A stretch of 64,000 nt of DNA from Sphingobacteriaceae bacterium GW460-11-11-14-LB5 (GTDB lineage Bacteria > Bacteroidota > Bacteroidia > Sphingobacteriales > Sphingobacteriaceae), in contig CP021237.1 of assembly GCA_002151545.1 (NCBI GenBank), positions 1,736,001-1,800,000 on the forward strand, read 5' to 3'. Below, in pieces: positions 54,455 to 62,441 of the stretch (position 1 is its first letter; each line of letters opens with the position of its first letter). The notes beneath the pieces were generated by a model. The model ran no database searches, was not told the origin of the DNA, and saw nothing but the letters and a program-made list of their open reading frames with translations. The position numbers and the translations under genes were made by a program.

Positions 54455-57400
54455 ATGAAATTTATACAATCAAAATATATCATTTGTCTCTTATTCATGA
54501 TGGCGGGAATGCTGAATGTTTACGGGCAAAAACCTGATGAGAAATTAACCGTAACCGGAAAGGTTGTAGATCAGGATAAAAAACCGCTGCCTGGCGTAAC
54601 CATTTCCATTCAGGAAGATAAAAGCAATAAAGCGGTTTCTACCGGAACAGACGGTAGCTTTTCTATGGAGGTAAGCAGCAGCGATGTGCTGGTATTTAAA
54701 TATCTTGGATTTGGTACCATTTTAAAACCGGCAGGCGAAGTGAACAAGGGAGATGTAATCTTAACCAGGTCTTTAATTGATGCCGGTGATGATGACAATG
54801 TATATATCCCTTTTGGGGTAAGAAAGAGAAGAGCGGTTACGGCAACCATTAGTACCATTCGTGCGGAAGACCTTCCTCAGATCCCTTCATCTTCATTAAC
54901 CAATGTTTTTACGGGCAGATTAGCGGGGCTGGCCGTGTATCCGAGTGGCTCGCAGCAGCCGGGCTACGATGCCTCCAGTTTTCTGGTAAGGGGACGCTCA
55001 TCTTACAATAGTAACCAGGAACCTTTGGTTTTGGTTGATGGTATTGAAAGAGATTTTACTTCAATGGACTTAAGTGAAATTGAAAGTGTAAGTGTATTAA
55101 AAGATGCAGCAACTTTGGCCTGGTATGGTATGTATGGCGGTAATGGCGTAATTTATGTAAAAACCCGTCGCGGTAGTGCCACTTCAACAAAAGTAAGTTT
55201 CGACGCACAGGCCGGGCTTCAGGCTCCGCTGCAGATCACCGCTCCTTTAGATGCCTACTCATATGCTACACTCTATAACGAGGCATCCATCAACAGTGGA
55301 GGTGCCAGTGTTTATGGTCCCGCGGCGTTACAGGCCTATCAGGATGGCTCAGATCCTATAAAATACCCGAATAATAATTTTGTAAGGGATTTTACCAAAA
55401 GAGTAGCGCCAACACAACGTTATGTAGCTTCGGTAACAGGTGGTAATGCTTTTATCAAATACTACACAGTTTTAAGTGCTTACCAGCAAGGTGGTTTTTA
55501 CAAAGGTGGCAATAACGAAACTTATGACGCCAATACCGATTTTAACCGTTATAACCTGCGCACCAATTTAGATCTGCATGTGAACAAAAACTTAGATGTT
55601 GCATTGGATATTGGTGGCAGGATCACCAATCTTACTTTCCCGAATGCAGGGACCGGTGCTTTTTTAACTACAGTATATTCCACACCGGCAAATGCCTTTC
55701 CGATTTTAAATCCTAACGGATCTTATGGCGGTACATCAGTTTATCAGCAAAGTAACCCATTGGCGATGATGCAGGCCAGGGGAGCCAGTACCGATTTAAT
55801 GCGGAATATGATTGCAACCATTAGTGCCCGTCAGAAAATGGATGGTATTTTAAAAGGATTATCGGCCGAAGTGTTTTATGCTTATGATATTGCGGGTTTA
55901 TACCGCTCTGGCTTTGCCGAAACCTATGCAACAGCCGTACTTAATGCCGATGGCTCTTATTCGCCATTTGGCACGGCCAGTAAAGTGAATTATCAGGGCA
56001 ATGTGTTCTCTGGCAACGTGAAAAAGAGTGAGTTTTGGGCTGGTTTAGATTACAATAGAACATTTGGTAAACATGATATTAAATTTTCTACCAGGGTTTC
56101 GAGAGCAAATTTATCTTCTTTCGGGAATTTAGATGTACGCAGAGAAGGCTGGTCTAACCGTTTATCATACAATTTTATCCAGCGTTATTTTGTAGACGTA
56201 ACAGCCAATTATTCTGGCTCTGAAAATTTTGCGCCTGGTAAAAGATATGGTTTTTTCCCGGCAGCATCTGCCGGATGGATCATTTCTGATGAGAATTTTA
56301 TGAAAGGATCTGCTGGTTTTCTTGATCTGCTAAAAATCAGGGGATCTTATGGCCTGGTAGGTAATGATGCCATTGGTTCGGCCAGAAGGTTTGCCTTCAA
56401 CGATTTCTTTAGCAGAAGTACCACGGGTTATAACTTCGGGACCGCTTTTGCAGGTGTTGGCGGTACCGGTCAACTGGCATTGGCCAATCCTGATTTAACC
56501 TGGGAAAAAGCATATAAAACCAGTGTTGGTTTTGATGCCAAAATGTTTAAACAATCATTAGCCATCAGTGCTGATTATTTTTATGAAAACAGAAAAGACT
56601 TAACTACTGCTTCTTTATTGCCAAGCTTGCTCGGGCAAGGGTTGATTTATGTGAATGAGGGCGAAGCGGAGTACAAAGGCTTTGAAACCAGTATTAATTA
56701 CAATAAAAAAATAGGCGCCGTTGATTTAAACGTTTTTGGGAACTTTACCTATAACGTAAGTAAAATCCTGGCCATTAATGAGGCAGCTGGCTTACCGGCT
56801 TATCAAAAAGCATTGGGGCACCCCATTTCGAGTGTAATTTCGCCTGCAGCAACCGCAACTACTTCTGCCGGATATATCTCTACCATGCTAATATCTGACG
56901 GTATTTTCCAGTCGCAGGCGCAGATTGATGCTTCACCAAAACAAATTCTGTCAAGAGAGGTAAAACCGGGCGATATTAAATATGTTGATCAAAACGGAGA
57001 TGGAATCATTAACGATCTGGACAGAATAAGGACCGATTTCAACTTTGTGCCTAAAGCTTTCTTCGGTTTTGGTGCTTCGGTTTCTGTTAAAAACTTCGAT
57101 ATCAATTTCCTATTTCAAGGTACCAGTGGCAGGTCAATTACCATTCAAAATCTGGTTAATTCGGGTAATGCCAACAATGGTTACCTCAGTCAGTTCAGCG
57201 TAGACCGGTGGACACCACAGAATCCGGGTGCTGCTTACCCACGACTATTATTAACCGATAGGGGGAACAATACCGCCAACTCTGATTTTTGGATCCGTTC
57301 TGGCGATTACATCAGGCTGAAAAACGTAGAACTTGGTTATTCTCTGCCATCATCATTTACCAGAAAGTTAAGAATCTCACAGCTTCGTTTTTATGTGGGC

Positions 57401-57529
57401 GGCTTAAACCTGTTAACCTTTGATAAACTTGGCGATTTACCCATCGATCCGGAGTTGCCAGAATCGGGATACAATGCCTCATATCCTTACATGAAAATTT
57501 ATTCATTAGGGATGAACTTGAAATTTTAA
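54455..57529 (+). CDS. SusC/RagA-type TonB-dependent outer membrane transporter 2
   Basis: This 1024-residue protein has a signal peptide, a carboxypeptidase-regulatory-like domain (KVVDQDKKPLPGVTISIQED), a plug domain (LVLVDGIERDFTSMDLSEIE, SVSVLKDAATLAWYGMYGGNGVI) and a barrel ending in YSLGMNLKF. The usual DEVVVxGYG box is replaced by DDDNVYIPFGVRKRRAVTATI, so the TonB-contact region is atypical. It follows the first susD by 37 bp and is followed by its own susD. Confidence 0.95.
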   Translation: MKFIQSKYIICLLFMMAGMLNVYGQKPDEKLTVTGKVVDQDKKPLPGVTISIQEDKSNKAVSTGTDGSFSMEVSSSDVLVFKYLGFGTILKPAGEVNKGDVILTRSLIDAGDDDNVYIPFGVRKRRAVTATISTIRAEDLPQIPSSSLTNVFTGRLAGLAVYPSGSQQPGYDASSFLVRGRSSYNSNQEPLVLVDGIERDFTSMDLSEIESVSVLKDAATLAWYGMYGGNGVIYVKTRRGSATSTKVSFDAQAGLQAPLQITAPLDAYSYATLYNEASINSGGASVYGPAALQAYQDGSDPIKYPNNNFVRDFTKRVAPTQRYVASVTGGNAFIKYYTVLSAYQQGGFYKGGNNETYDANTDFNRYNLRTNLDLHVNKNLDVALDIGGRITNLTFPNAGTGAFLTTVYSTPANAFPILNPNGSYGGTSVYQQSNPLAMMQARGASTDLMRNMIATISARQKMDGILKGLSAEVFYAYDIAGLYRSGFAETYATAVLNADGSYSPFGTASKVNYQGNVFSGNVKKSEFWAGLDYNRTFGKHDIKFSTRVSRANLSSFGNLDVRREGWSNRLSYNFIQRYFVDVTANYSGSENFAPGKRYGFFPAASAGWIISDENFMKGSAGFLDLLKIRGSYGLVGNDAIGSARRFAFNDFFSRSTTGYNFGTAFAGVGGTGQLALANPDLTWEKAYKTSVGFDAKMFKQSLAISADYFYENRKDLTTASLLPSLLGQGLIYVNEGEAEYKGFETSINYNKKIGAVDLNVFGNFTYNVSKILAINEAAGLPAYQKALGHPISSVISPAATATTSAGYISTMLISDGIFQSQAQIDASPKQILSREVKPGDIKYVDQNGDGIINDLDRIRTDFNFVPKAFFGFGASVSVKNFDINFLFQGTSGRSITIQNLVNSGNANNGYLSQFSVDRWTPQNPGAAYPRLLLTDRGNNTANSDFWIRSGDYIRLKNVELGYSLPSSFTRKLRISQLRFYVGGLNLLTFDKLGDLPIDPELPESGYNASYPYMKIYSLGMNLKF

Positions 57530-57548
57530 AAGATAAGACAATGAAACC

Positions 57549-57593
57549 ATCATGATTTTACAAACTTATAATAAGATACATTAAAATCATGAT
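57549..57593 (+). promoter_or_regulatory. Intercistronic stem-loop between susC2 and susD2
   Basis: ATCATGATTTTA (57549-57560) and TAAAATCATGAT (57582-57593) form a perfect 12-bp stem around a 21-nt loop in the 96-bp gap. It is too AU-rich for a strong terminator. It may stabilise the 3' end of the susC part of the mRNA or tune expression of the lipoprotein. Confidence 0.5.
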
Positions 57594-57625
57594 CGCTTCA
57601 TCACCATTGAAATAAATAAAAAAAG

Positions 57626-59398
57626 ATGAAAAAAAATATATTTTATCTAATCCTTGCCTTTGTAGCGTTAGCGCTAGCTGGATGTAAAAAATCTGACTTT
57701 CTTCAAGATGGTTCTTTTAGTGGAGGTAACGATATTACGGAAGCGCAGTTATGGGCCAACCCTGATTATGCCAGAAATTTTCTGAACAATGTATATGCTG
57801 TGCTTTCCGATCGCTATAACCTCGGTGATGGCGCCTTACTGGCCTCAGGAAGCGACGAAGCGGTAAATTCCAATCAGAATTCATCAATTTCTACACTTAA
57901 CAATGGTACCTGGAGCCCGGTTAGAACCTTTGATGATGTTTATGCCGATATGTATGTAGGCATCAGAAAAGCAAACATGTTCCTTGAAAAAGTGGATGGC
58001 AGTGCAATTGTTCCAATTGATGAAGTATTGCCGGCAAACGTAGCCGAAAACCAGACTTATGCAGCGCAAATAGAGCGTTTAAAAGGACAGGCTTATTTTT
58101 TAAGGGCATTTTTTCAATTCGAACTGCTTAAACGTTATGGCAGTTTTCCAATAGTAACCAAAACACTAACCATCAACGATAATCTGGACTTACCCAGAAA
58201 TACTTTCGATCAATGTGTGGCGCAGATTTCGGCAGACTGTGATGCTGCGATAGCCAGATTGCCAATTTCGCCGGCAGATTGGAACAATGTAAATCGTGGA
58301 AGAGCTGCACAAACCTCAGCGATGGCGCTAAAGGCCAGGATGTTGTTATATGCGGCCAGTCCTCAATATAACCCAACAGGCGATGCTGCCAAATGGCAAG
58401 CTGCTGCAGACGCAGCAAAACGTCTAATAGATACGGGCAAACATGGCATTTTTGCTGCATATCAAAATATATGGTTGTGGAATGCAACTAACGCAGCCTA
58501 TAATAATGAAGTTATTTTTGCCACGCAAACACTCAATACGAACACCATCGAATCAAGCAATGCACCGGTTAGTTATGATGGCGCAACAGGCCGTACTAAC
58601 CCGACACAGGAAATGGTTGATGCTTTTGAAATGAAAACGACTGGCAAAGCAATTACCGATGCAAACTCGGGTTATGTGGCCACCAATCCTTATGCAAACC
58701 GCGATCCCAGGCTGGCTTTTGCTATAATGTTTAATACAGCTTCAGTTCAACCGGTTGTAACGGCCAATAATTTTAAAGGTAAACCAGTTGAAACTTTTGT
58801 TGGAGGTAAAGATGGGTTAAACTTAAACGTTAATGCGACCAAAACAGGTTACTACATGCGTAAGTATCTGAGTGAAAATGCCGTTTGGACGGGTACCGCA
58901 ACTAACGTTCGCCGTCCTTGGATATTTTTCAGGTATGCAGAGGTACTGTTAAATTATGCTGAAGCACTTAACGAGGCACAGGGACCAGCTGCTTTAACCG
59001 AAATCCTAAAATCGGTAAATGCCGTTCGCCAACGAAAAAATACAGCTACACCGGCACAAAGTGTTGATATGCCAGCTTTACAAACCACTAATCCATCAGC
59101 TGCGGGTTATGTAGCCCCAACCAAAGAAGAATTACGCAAGCGGATCCACAATGAGCGACGGGTAGAACTTTGCTTCGAAGAACAACGTTTTTACGATGTA
59201 CGCCGATGGAAAGAAGGGGAGATCACGTTTAACAAGCCTGTTACAGGCATGAGAATCGTTCAGCTTACACCAACAACGTTTAGCTATACACCATTTACGG
59301 TAGAAAACAGGGTGTTCACAGCTAAAAACTATTTATATCCAATTGCTCAAAACGAATTAAATAAAGCCCCTGGCTTGGGGCAAAACCCTGGTTATTAA
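57626..59398 (+). CDS. SusD/RagB-type glycan-binding lipoprotein 2
   Basis: This 590-residue protein has a lipoprotein signal ending at Cys20 (ALALAGC). TPR-like helices with AYFLRAFFQFELLKRYGSFP and the C-terminal HNERRVELCFEEQRFYDVRRWK motif identify the family. It is diverged from the first SusD over its length, so the two pairs may bind different parts or sizes of the same glycan. Two hairpins follow before the GH2 gene. Confidence 0.95.
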   Translation: MKKNIFYLILAFVALALAGCKKSDFLQDGSFSGGNDITEAQLWANPDYARNFLNNVYAVLSDRYNLGDGALLASGSDEAVNSNQNSSISTLNNGTWSPVRTFDDVYADMYVGIRKANMFLEKVDGSAIVPIDEVLPANVAENQTYAAQIERLKGQAYFLRAFFQFELLKRYGSFPIVTKTLTINDNLDLPRNTFDQCVAQISADCDAAIARLPISPADWNNVNRGRAAQTSAMALKARMLLYAASPQYNPTGDAAKWQAAADAAKRLIDTGKHGIFAAYQNIWLWNATNAAYNNEVIFATQTLNTNTIESSNAPVSYDGATGRTNPTQEMVDAFEMKTTGKAITDANSGYVATNPYANRDPRLAFAIMFNTASVQPVVTANNFKGKPVETFVGGKDGLNLNVNATKTGYYMRKYLSENAVWTGTATNVRRPWIFFRYAEVLLNYAEALNEAQGPAALTEILKSVNAVRQRKNTATPAQSVDMPALQTTNPSAAGYVAPTKEELRKRIHNERRVELCFEEQRFYDVRRWKEGEITFNKPVTGMRIVQLTPTTFSYTPFTVENRVFTAKNYLYPIAQNELNKAPGLGQNPGY

Positions 59399-59427
59399 CG
59401 AAAAACTGAATTTTGCTCAAATTTAGG

Positions 59428-59487
59428 CGGGCGGTGGAAACACCGTCCGTTAATTAATTGTTAGTTTTGAAACGATCAATTAATTAA
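59428..59487 (+). promoter_or_regulatory. Two hairpins between susD2 and the GH2 gene
   Basis: The first, 59428-59449, has a 9-bp GC-rich stem (cgggcggtg/caccgtccg, one G-U pair) closed by a GAAA tetraloop. The second pairs TTAATTAATTG (59450-59460) with CAATTAATTAA (59477-59487). A GC stem followed by an AT-rich stretch could be a partial terminator or RNA-processing site that lowers enzyme expression relative to the transport genes. Confidence 0.55.
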
Positions 59488-59503
59488 TATTAAAACTTAA
59501 GTT

Positions 59504-61333
59504 ATGCTAAAAACAACCTATAGCGTATTTTTAATCTGCTTTTCGCTTCTTTCATCAATCAGTTACGGTCAGGTTACCGCTATACAGAACATTCAGGCCC
59601 GGAAAATCCAGAGCCTTAATGGTAAATGGAATTATATTGTCGATCCTTACGAAAACGGTTATTACGATTACCGCCATGAACCATTCGATCAGTCGAAAAC
59701 CGGAACCGGAGGTTATTTTGACGATAAAGTGCAGAAAGATAAGTCGGAACTGATCGAATATGATTTCGATCATTCGCCTCAAATGAATGTTCCAGGCGAC
59801 TGGAACTCTCAATCAGAAAAATTAGAACTTTACGAAGGCAATGTTTGGCTGCGCAAAAAGTTTGATGCAAAACCCGAAAAAGGAAAAAAGTACTTCGTAT
59901 ACTTCGGTGCAGTAAACTATGAGGCCCATGTTTACCTCAACGGTAAAAAACTGGGTGTACACAAAGGCGGTTTTACGCCTTTCCAGTTCGATGTAACCAG
60001 CAATTTAAAAGTTGGCGAAAACTCCATTGTGCTTAAAGTTGATAATATCCGTAAACAGGATGAAATTCCTACCGTAAATACCGATTGGTGGAATTATGGC
60101 GGGATTACCCGTGATGTTTTTTTAGCCGAATTTCCTGAACATTTTATCAGCGATTATAAACTTCAGCTCGTTAAAGGAAATAATAACCTGTTAAATTTTT
60201 CGGTAAAACTTGCTGATGCAACTGCCGGACAGGAAATTACACTTTCTATTCCTGAACTAAAGCTGGAAAAGAAGTATAAAACAGATGGTGAAGGTAAAAT
60301 TGCAGATGAATTTACCTGGAACAATTTAAGTTTATGGTCGCCGGAAACGCCAAAATTATATGCCGTAAACATTAAAACCGATAAAGAAAATATTAACGAT
60401 AAAATCGGTTTCAGGACCATCCAGGTTGAAGGTGATAGCATTCTGTTGAACGGTAAATCTGTTTTTTTAAGGGGAATATCGCTACATGATGAAAACCCGC
60501 TTTTAGCTGGTCGTTTACGCTCGGAAGGCGATATGCGCATGATGTTGCAATGGGCAAAAGATATGAACTGTAACTACGTTCGCCTGGCGCATTACCCCCA
60601 TAATGAAGAAATGATTCGCCTTGCTGACGAAATGGGACTATTGGTTTGGGCTGAAGTTCCGGTTTATTGGACCATTAGCTGGACCAACCCGGCAACTTAT
60701 GCCAATGCAAAAAAACAATTGACTGATTTAATCGTACGCGATAAAAACAGGGCAAGTGTGATCGTTTGGTCAATTGGTAATGAAACCCCGCTTAGTGATG
60801 CCCGTTTAAGTTTTATGAGTAATCTGGCAGAAACTGCCCGCTCTTTAGATGATACCCGTTTGGTGGCTGCGGCCCTGGAGGTACACCGTGAAGGAAATAA
60901 CATCATTTTAAACGATCCCCTGGGCGAAAAAATCGACCTGGTAAGTTTTAATGAGTACGCTGGCTGGTACTGGGGAGGTAATCCATCCGAAATTACCAAA
61001 TACAATTTTGATATCAAATACAAAAAACCGGTGGTGATTACGGAGTTTGGTGGCGATGCGCTGGGCGGTTTCCATGCGGATGAAAATACCCGTTGGAGCG
61101 AAGAATACCAGGAAGCATTGTACAAAAACCAGATCGCCATGTTAAGCAAAATTGGTGCTTTACGCGGAATGACACCGTGGATTTTAACTGATTTCAGATC
61201 GCCAAGAAGACAACATCCTATTTATCAGAATTTCTGGAACCGTAAAGGTCTGATCAGCGAAACAGGCAAGAAAAAGAAAGCCTTCTTTGTGCTGAAAGAT
61301 TTTTACGACCAGATGCAGGTCAAATACAAATAA
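59504..61333 (+). CDS. Glycoside hydrolase family 2 enzyme (beta-glucuronidase/galactosidase-like)
   Basis: This 609-residue enzyme has a signal peptide (to about residue 22). The layout is GH2: a sugar-binding jelly roll (NVWLRKKF, and VNYEAHVYLNGKKLG), an Ig-like domain, and a TIM barrel from about residue 310 (SVFLRGISLHDENPL). The acid/base is Glu427 in VWSIGNE and the nucleophile is Glu514 in VITEFGGD. The length and the RLAHYPHNEEMIRLADEMG segment are closest to the small beta-glucuronidase-like group. The exact specificity cannot be read from sequence. It is 3 bp upstream of the xylanase gene. Confidence 0.92.
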   Translation: MLKTTYSVFLICFSLLSSISYGQVTAIQNIQARKIQSLNGKWNYIVDPYENGYYDYRHEPFDQSKTGTGGYFDDKVQKDKSELIEYDFDHSPQMNVPGDWNSQSEKLELYEGNVWLRKKFDAKPEKGKKYFVYFGAVNYEAHVYLNGKKLGVHKGGFTPFQFDVTSNLKVGENSIVLKVDNIRKQDEIPTVNTDWWNYGGITRDVFLAEFPEHFISDYKLQLVKGNNNLLNFSVKLADATAGQEITLSIPELKLEKKYKTDGEGKIADEFTWNNLSLWSPETPKLYAVNIKTDKENINDKIGFRTIQVEGDSILLNGKSVFLRGISLHDENPLLAGRLRSEGDMRMMLQWAKDMNCNYVRLAHYPHNEEMIRLADEMGLLVWAEVPVYWTISWTNPATYANAKKQLTDLIVRDKNRASVIVWSIGNETPLSDARLSFMSNLAETARSLDDTRLVAAALEVHREGNNIILNDPLGEKIDLVSFNEYAGWYWGGNPSEITKYNFDIKYKKPVVITEFGGDALGGFHADENTRWSEEYQEALYKNQIAMLSKIGALRGMTPWILTDFRSPRRQHPIYQNFWNRKGLISETGKKKKAFFVLKDFYDQMQVKYK

Positions 61334-61336
61334 AAC

Positions 61337-62431
61337 ATGAACAGATTACAGAAAATTAGTTTCGCTTCGAAAATCATGCTTTCGATGTCGCTGTTAACCC
61401 TCTCTTGTGCCAAATACAAGAGCACCAGCATTGATCCAGGGACTTTAATACAGCCACATCAAACAGAAGAAATCAGCTTACAAAAAAATATGCCTTTCCC
61501 AATGGGGGCCGCTGTTAATGTAAGTCTTTTAAAAAGCAATACTAACTACCGTAATCTGGTCATTAAAGAATTTAATAGTGTTACGGCAGAAAACGCCATG
61601 AAATTTGCATCCCTACATCCCTCAAAAGATACCTACAACTGGAGCGATGCAGATTATCTGATCGATTTTGCCGTAGCCAATGGAAAAAGGGTACATGGCC
61701 ATACCTTAAACTGGTACAAATCACTTCCAGATTGGGTGAATAACTTTCAGGGCACTACCGCCGAGTGGGAAAACCTGTTAAAGACACATATCCAGACTGT
61801 TGTGGGCCACTTTAAGGGAAAAGTAGTTTCATGGGATGTGGTAAACGAAGCCGTTAATGAAGACGGTACCATGCGCAACAGCATCTGGGTACAGAAATTA
61901 GGGGTCGATTATATTGGCAGGGCATTTCAATATGCACATGAAGCCGATCCAAACGCTTTACTTTTTTACAATGATTATGGTCATGAATTTGGCCCTACAA
62001 AACGTACAGCAATATTAAACCTCGTTATAGGCTTAAAAAACAAGGGAATTCCGATTGATGGAGTTGGCATCCAGATGCATACCCGCGTTACGCAGACTGA
62101 TGCAAATTTAACAGCCGCCATTACCACTGCGGCAGCAACAGGTCTAAAAATCCATATTTCTGAAATAGATATAGCCCTTAATCCCGATAATGTGCAGTCG
62201 ATGACATACAGCACGACTTTGGGCGAGCAACAGGCAGCAAAATATAAAACCATTGTGCAGGCGTATAATGCCATTCCGAAAAGCCAGCAATTCGGGATCA
62301 CGCAGTGGAACGTTACCGATGCCGATAGTTGGATACCATCCAATTATAGCCGCCCCGACTGGCCTTTGCCTTTCGATGCACAATATCAGCGAAAAGCAGC
62401 TTATCAGGGAATTTTAGACGGAGTTAAATAG
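61337..62431 (+). CDS. Endo-1,4-beta-xylanase, family GH10
   Basis: This 364-residue enzyme is a lipoprotein (lipobox LTLSC, Cys24), probably on the cell surface. The GH10 barrel shows the N-terminal FNSVTAENAMKFASLHPS segment, HGHTLNWYKSLPDW (substrate His), the acid/base Glu171 in WDVVNEAVNEDG and the nucleophile Glu276 in IHISEIDI. It should cut internal beta-1,4 bonds in xylan-type chains before import by the Sus proteins. It has no carbohydrate-binding module. Confidence 0.95.
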   Translation: MNRLQKISFASKIMLSMSLLTLSCAKYKSTSIDPGTLIQPHQTEEISLQKNMPFPMGAAVNVSLLKSNTNYRNLVIKEFNSVTAENAMKFASLHPSKDTYNWSDADYLIDFAVANGKRVHGHTLNWYKSLPDWVNNFQGTTAEWENLLKTHIQTVVGHFKGKVVSWDVVNEAVNEDGTMRNSIWVQKLGVDYIGRAFQYAHEADPNALLFYNDYGHEFGPTKRTAILNLVIGLKNKGIPIDGVGIQMHTRVTQTDANLTAAITTAAATGLKIHISEIDIALNPDNVQSMTYSTTLGEQQAAKYKTIVQAYNAIPKSQQFGITQWNVTDADSWIPSNYSRPDWPLPFDAQYQRKAAYQGILDGVK

Positions 62432-62441
62432 CCATATATTA

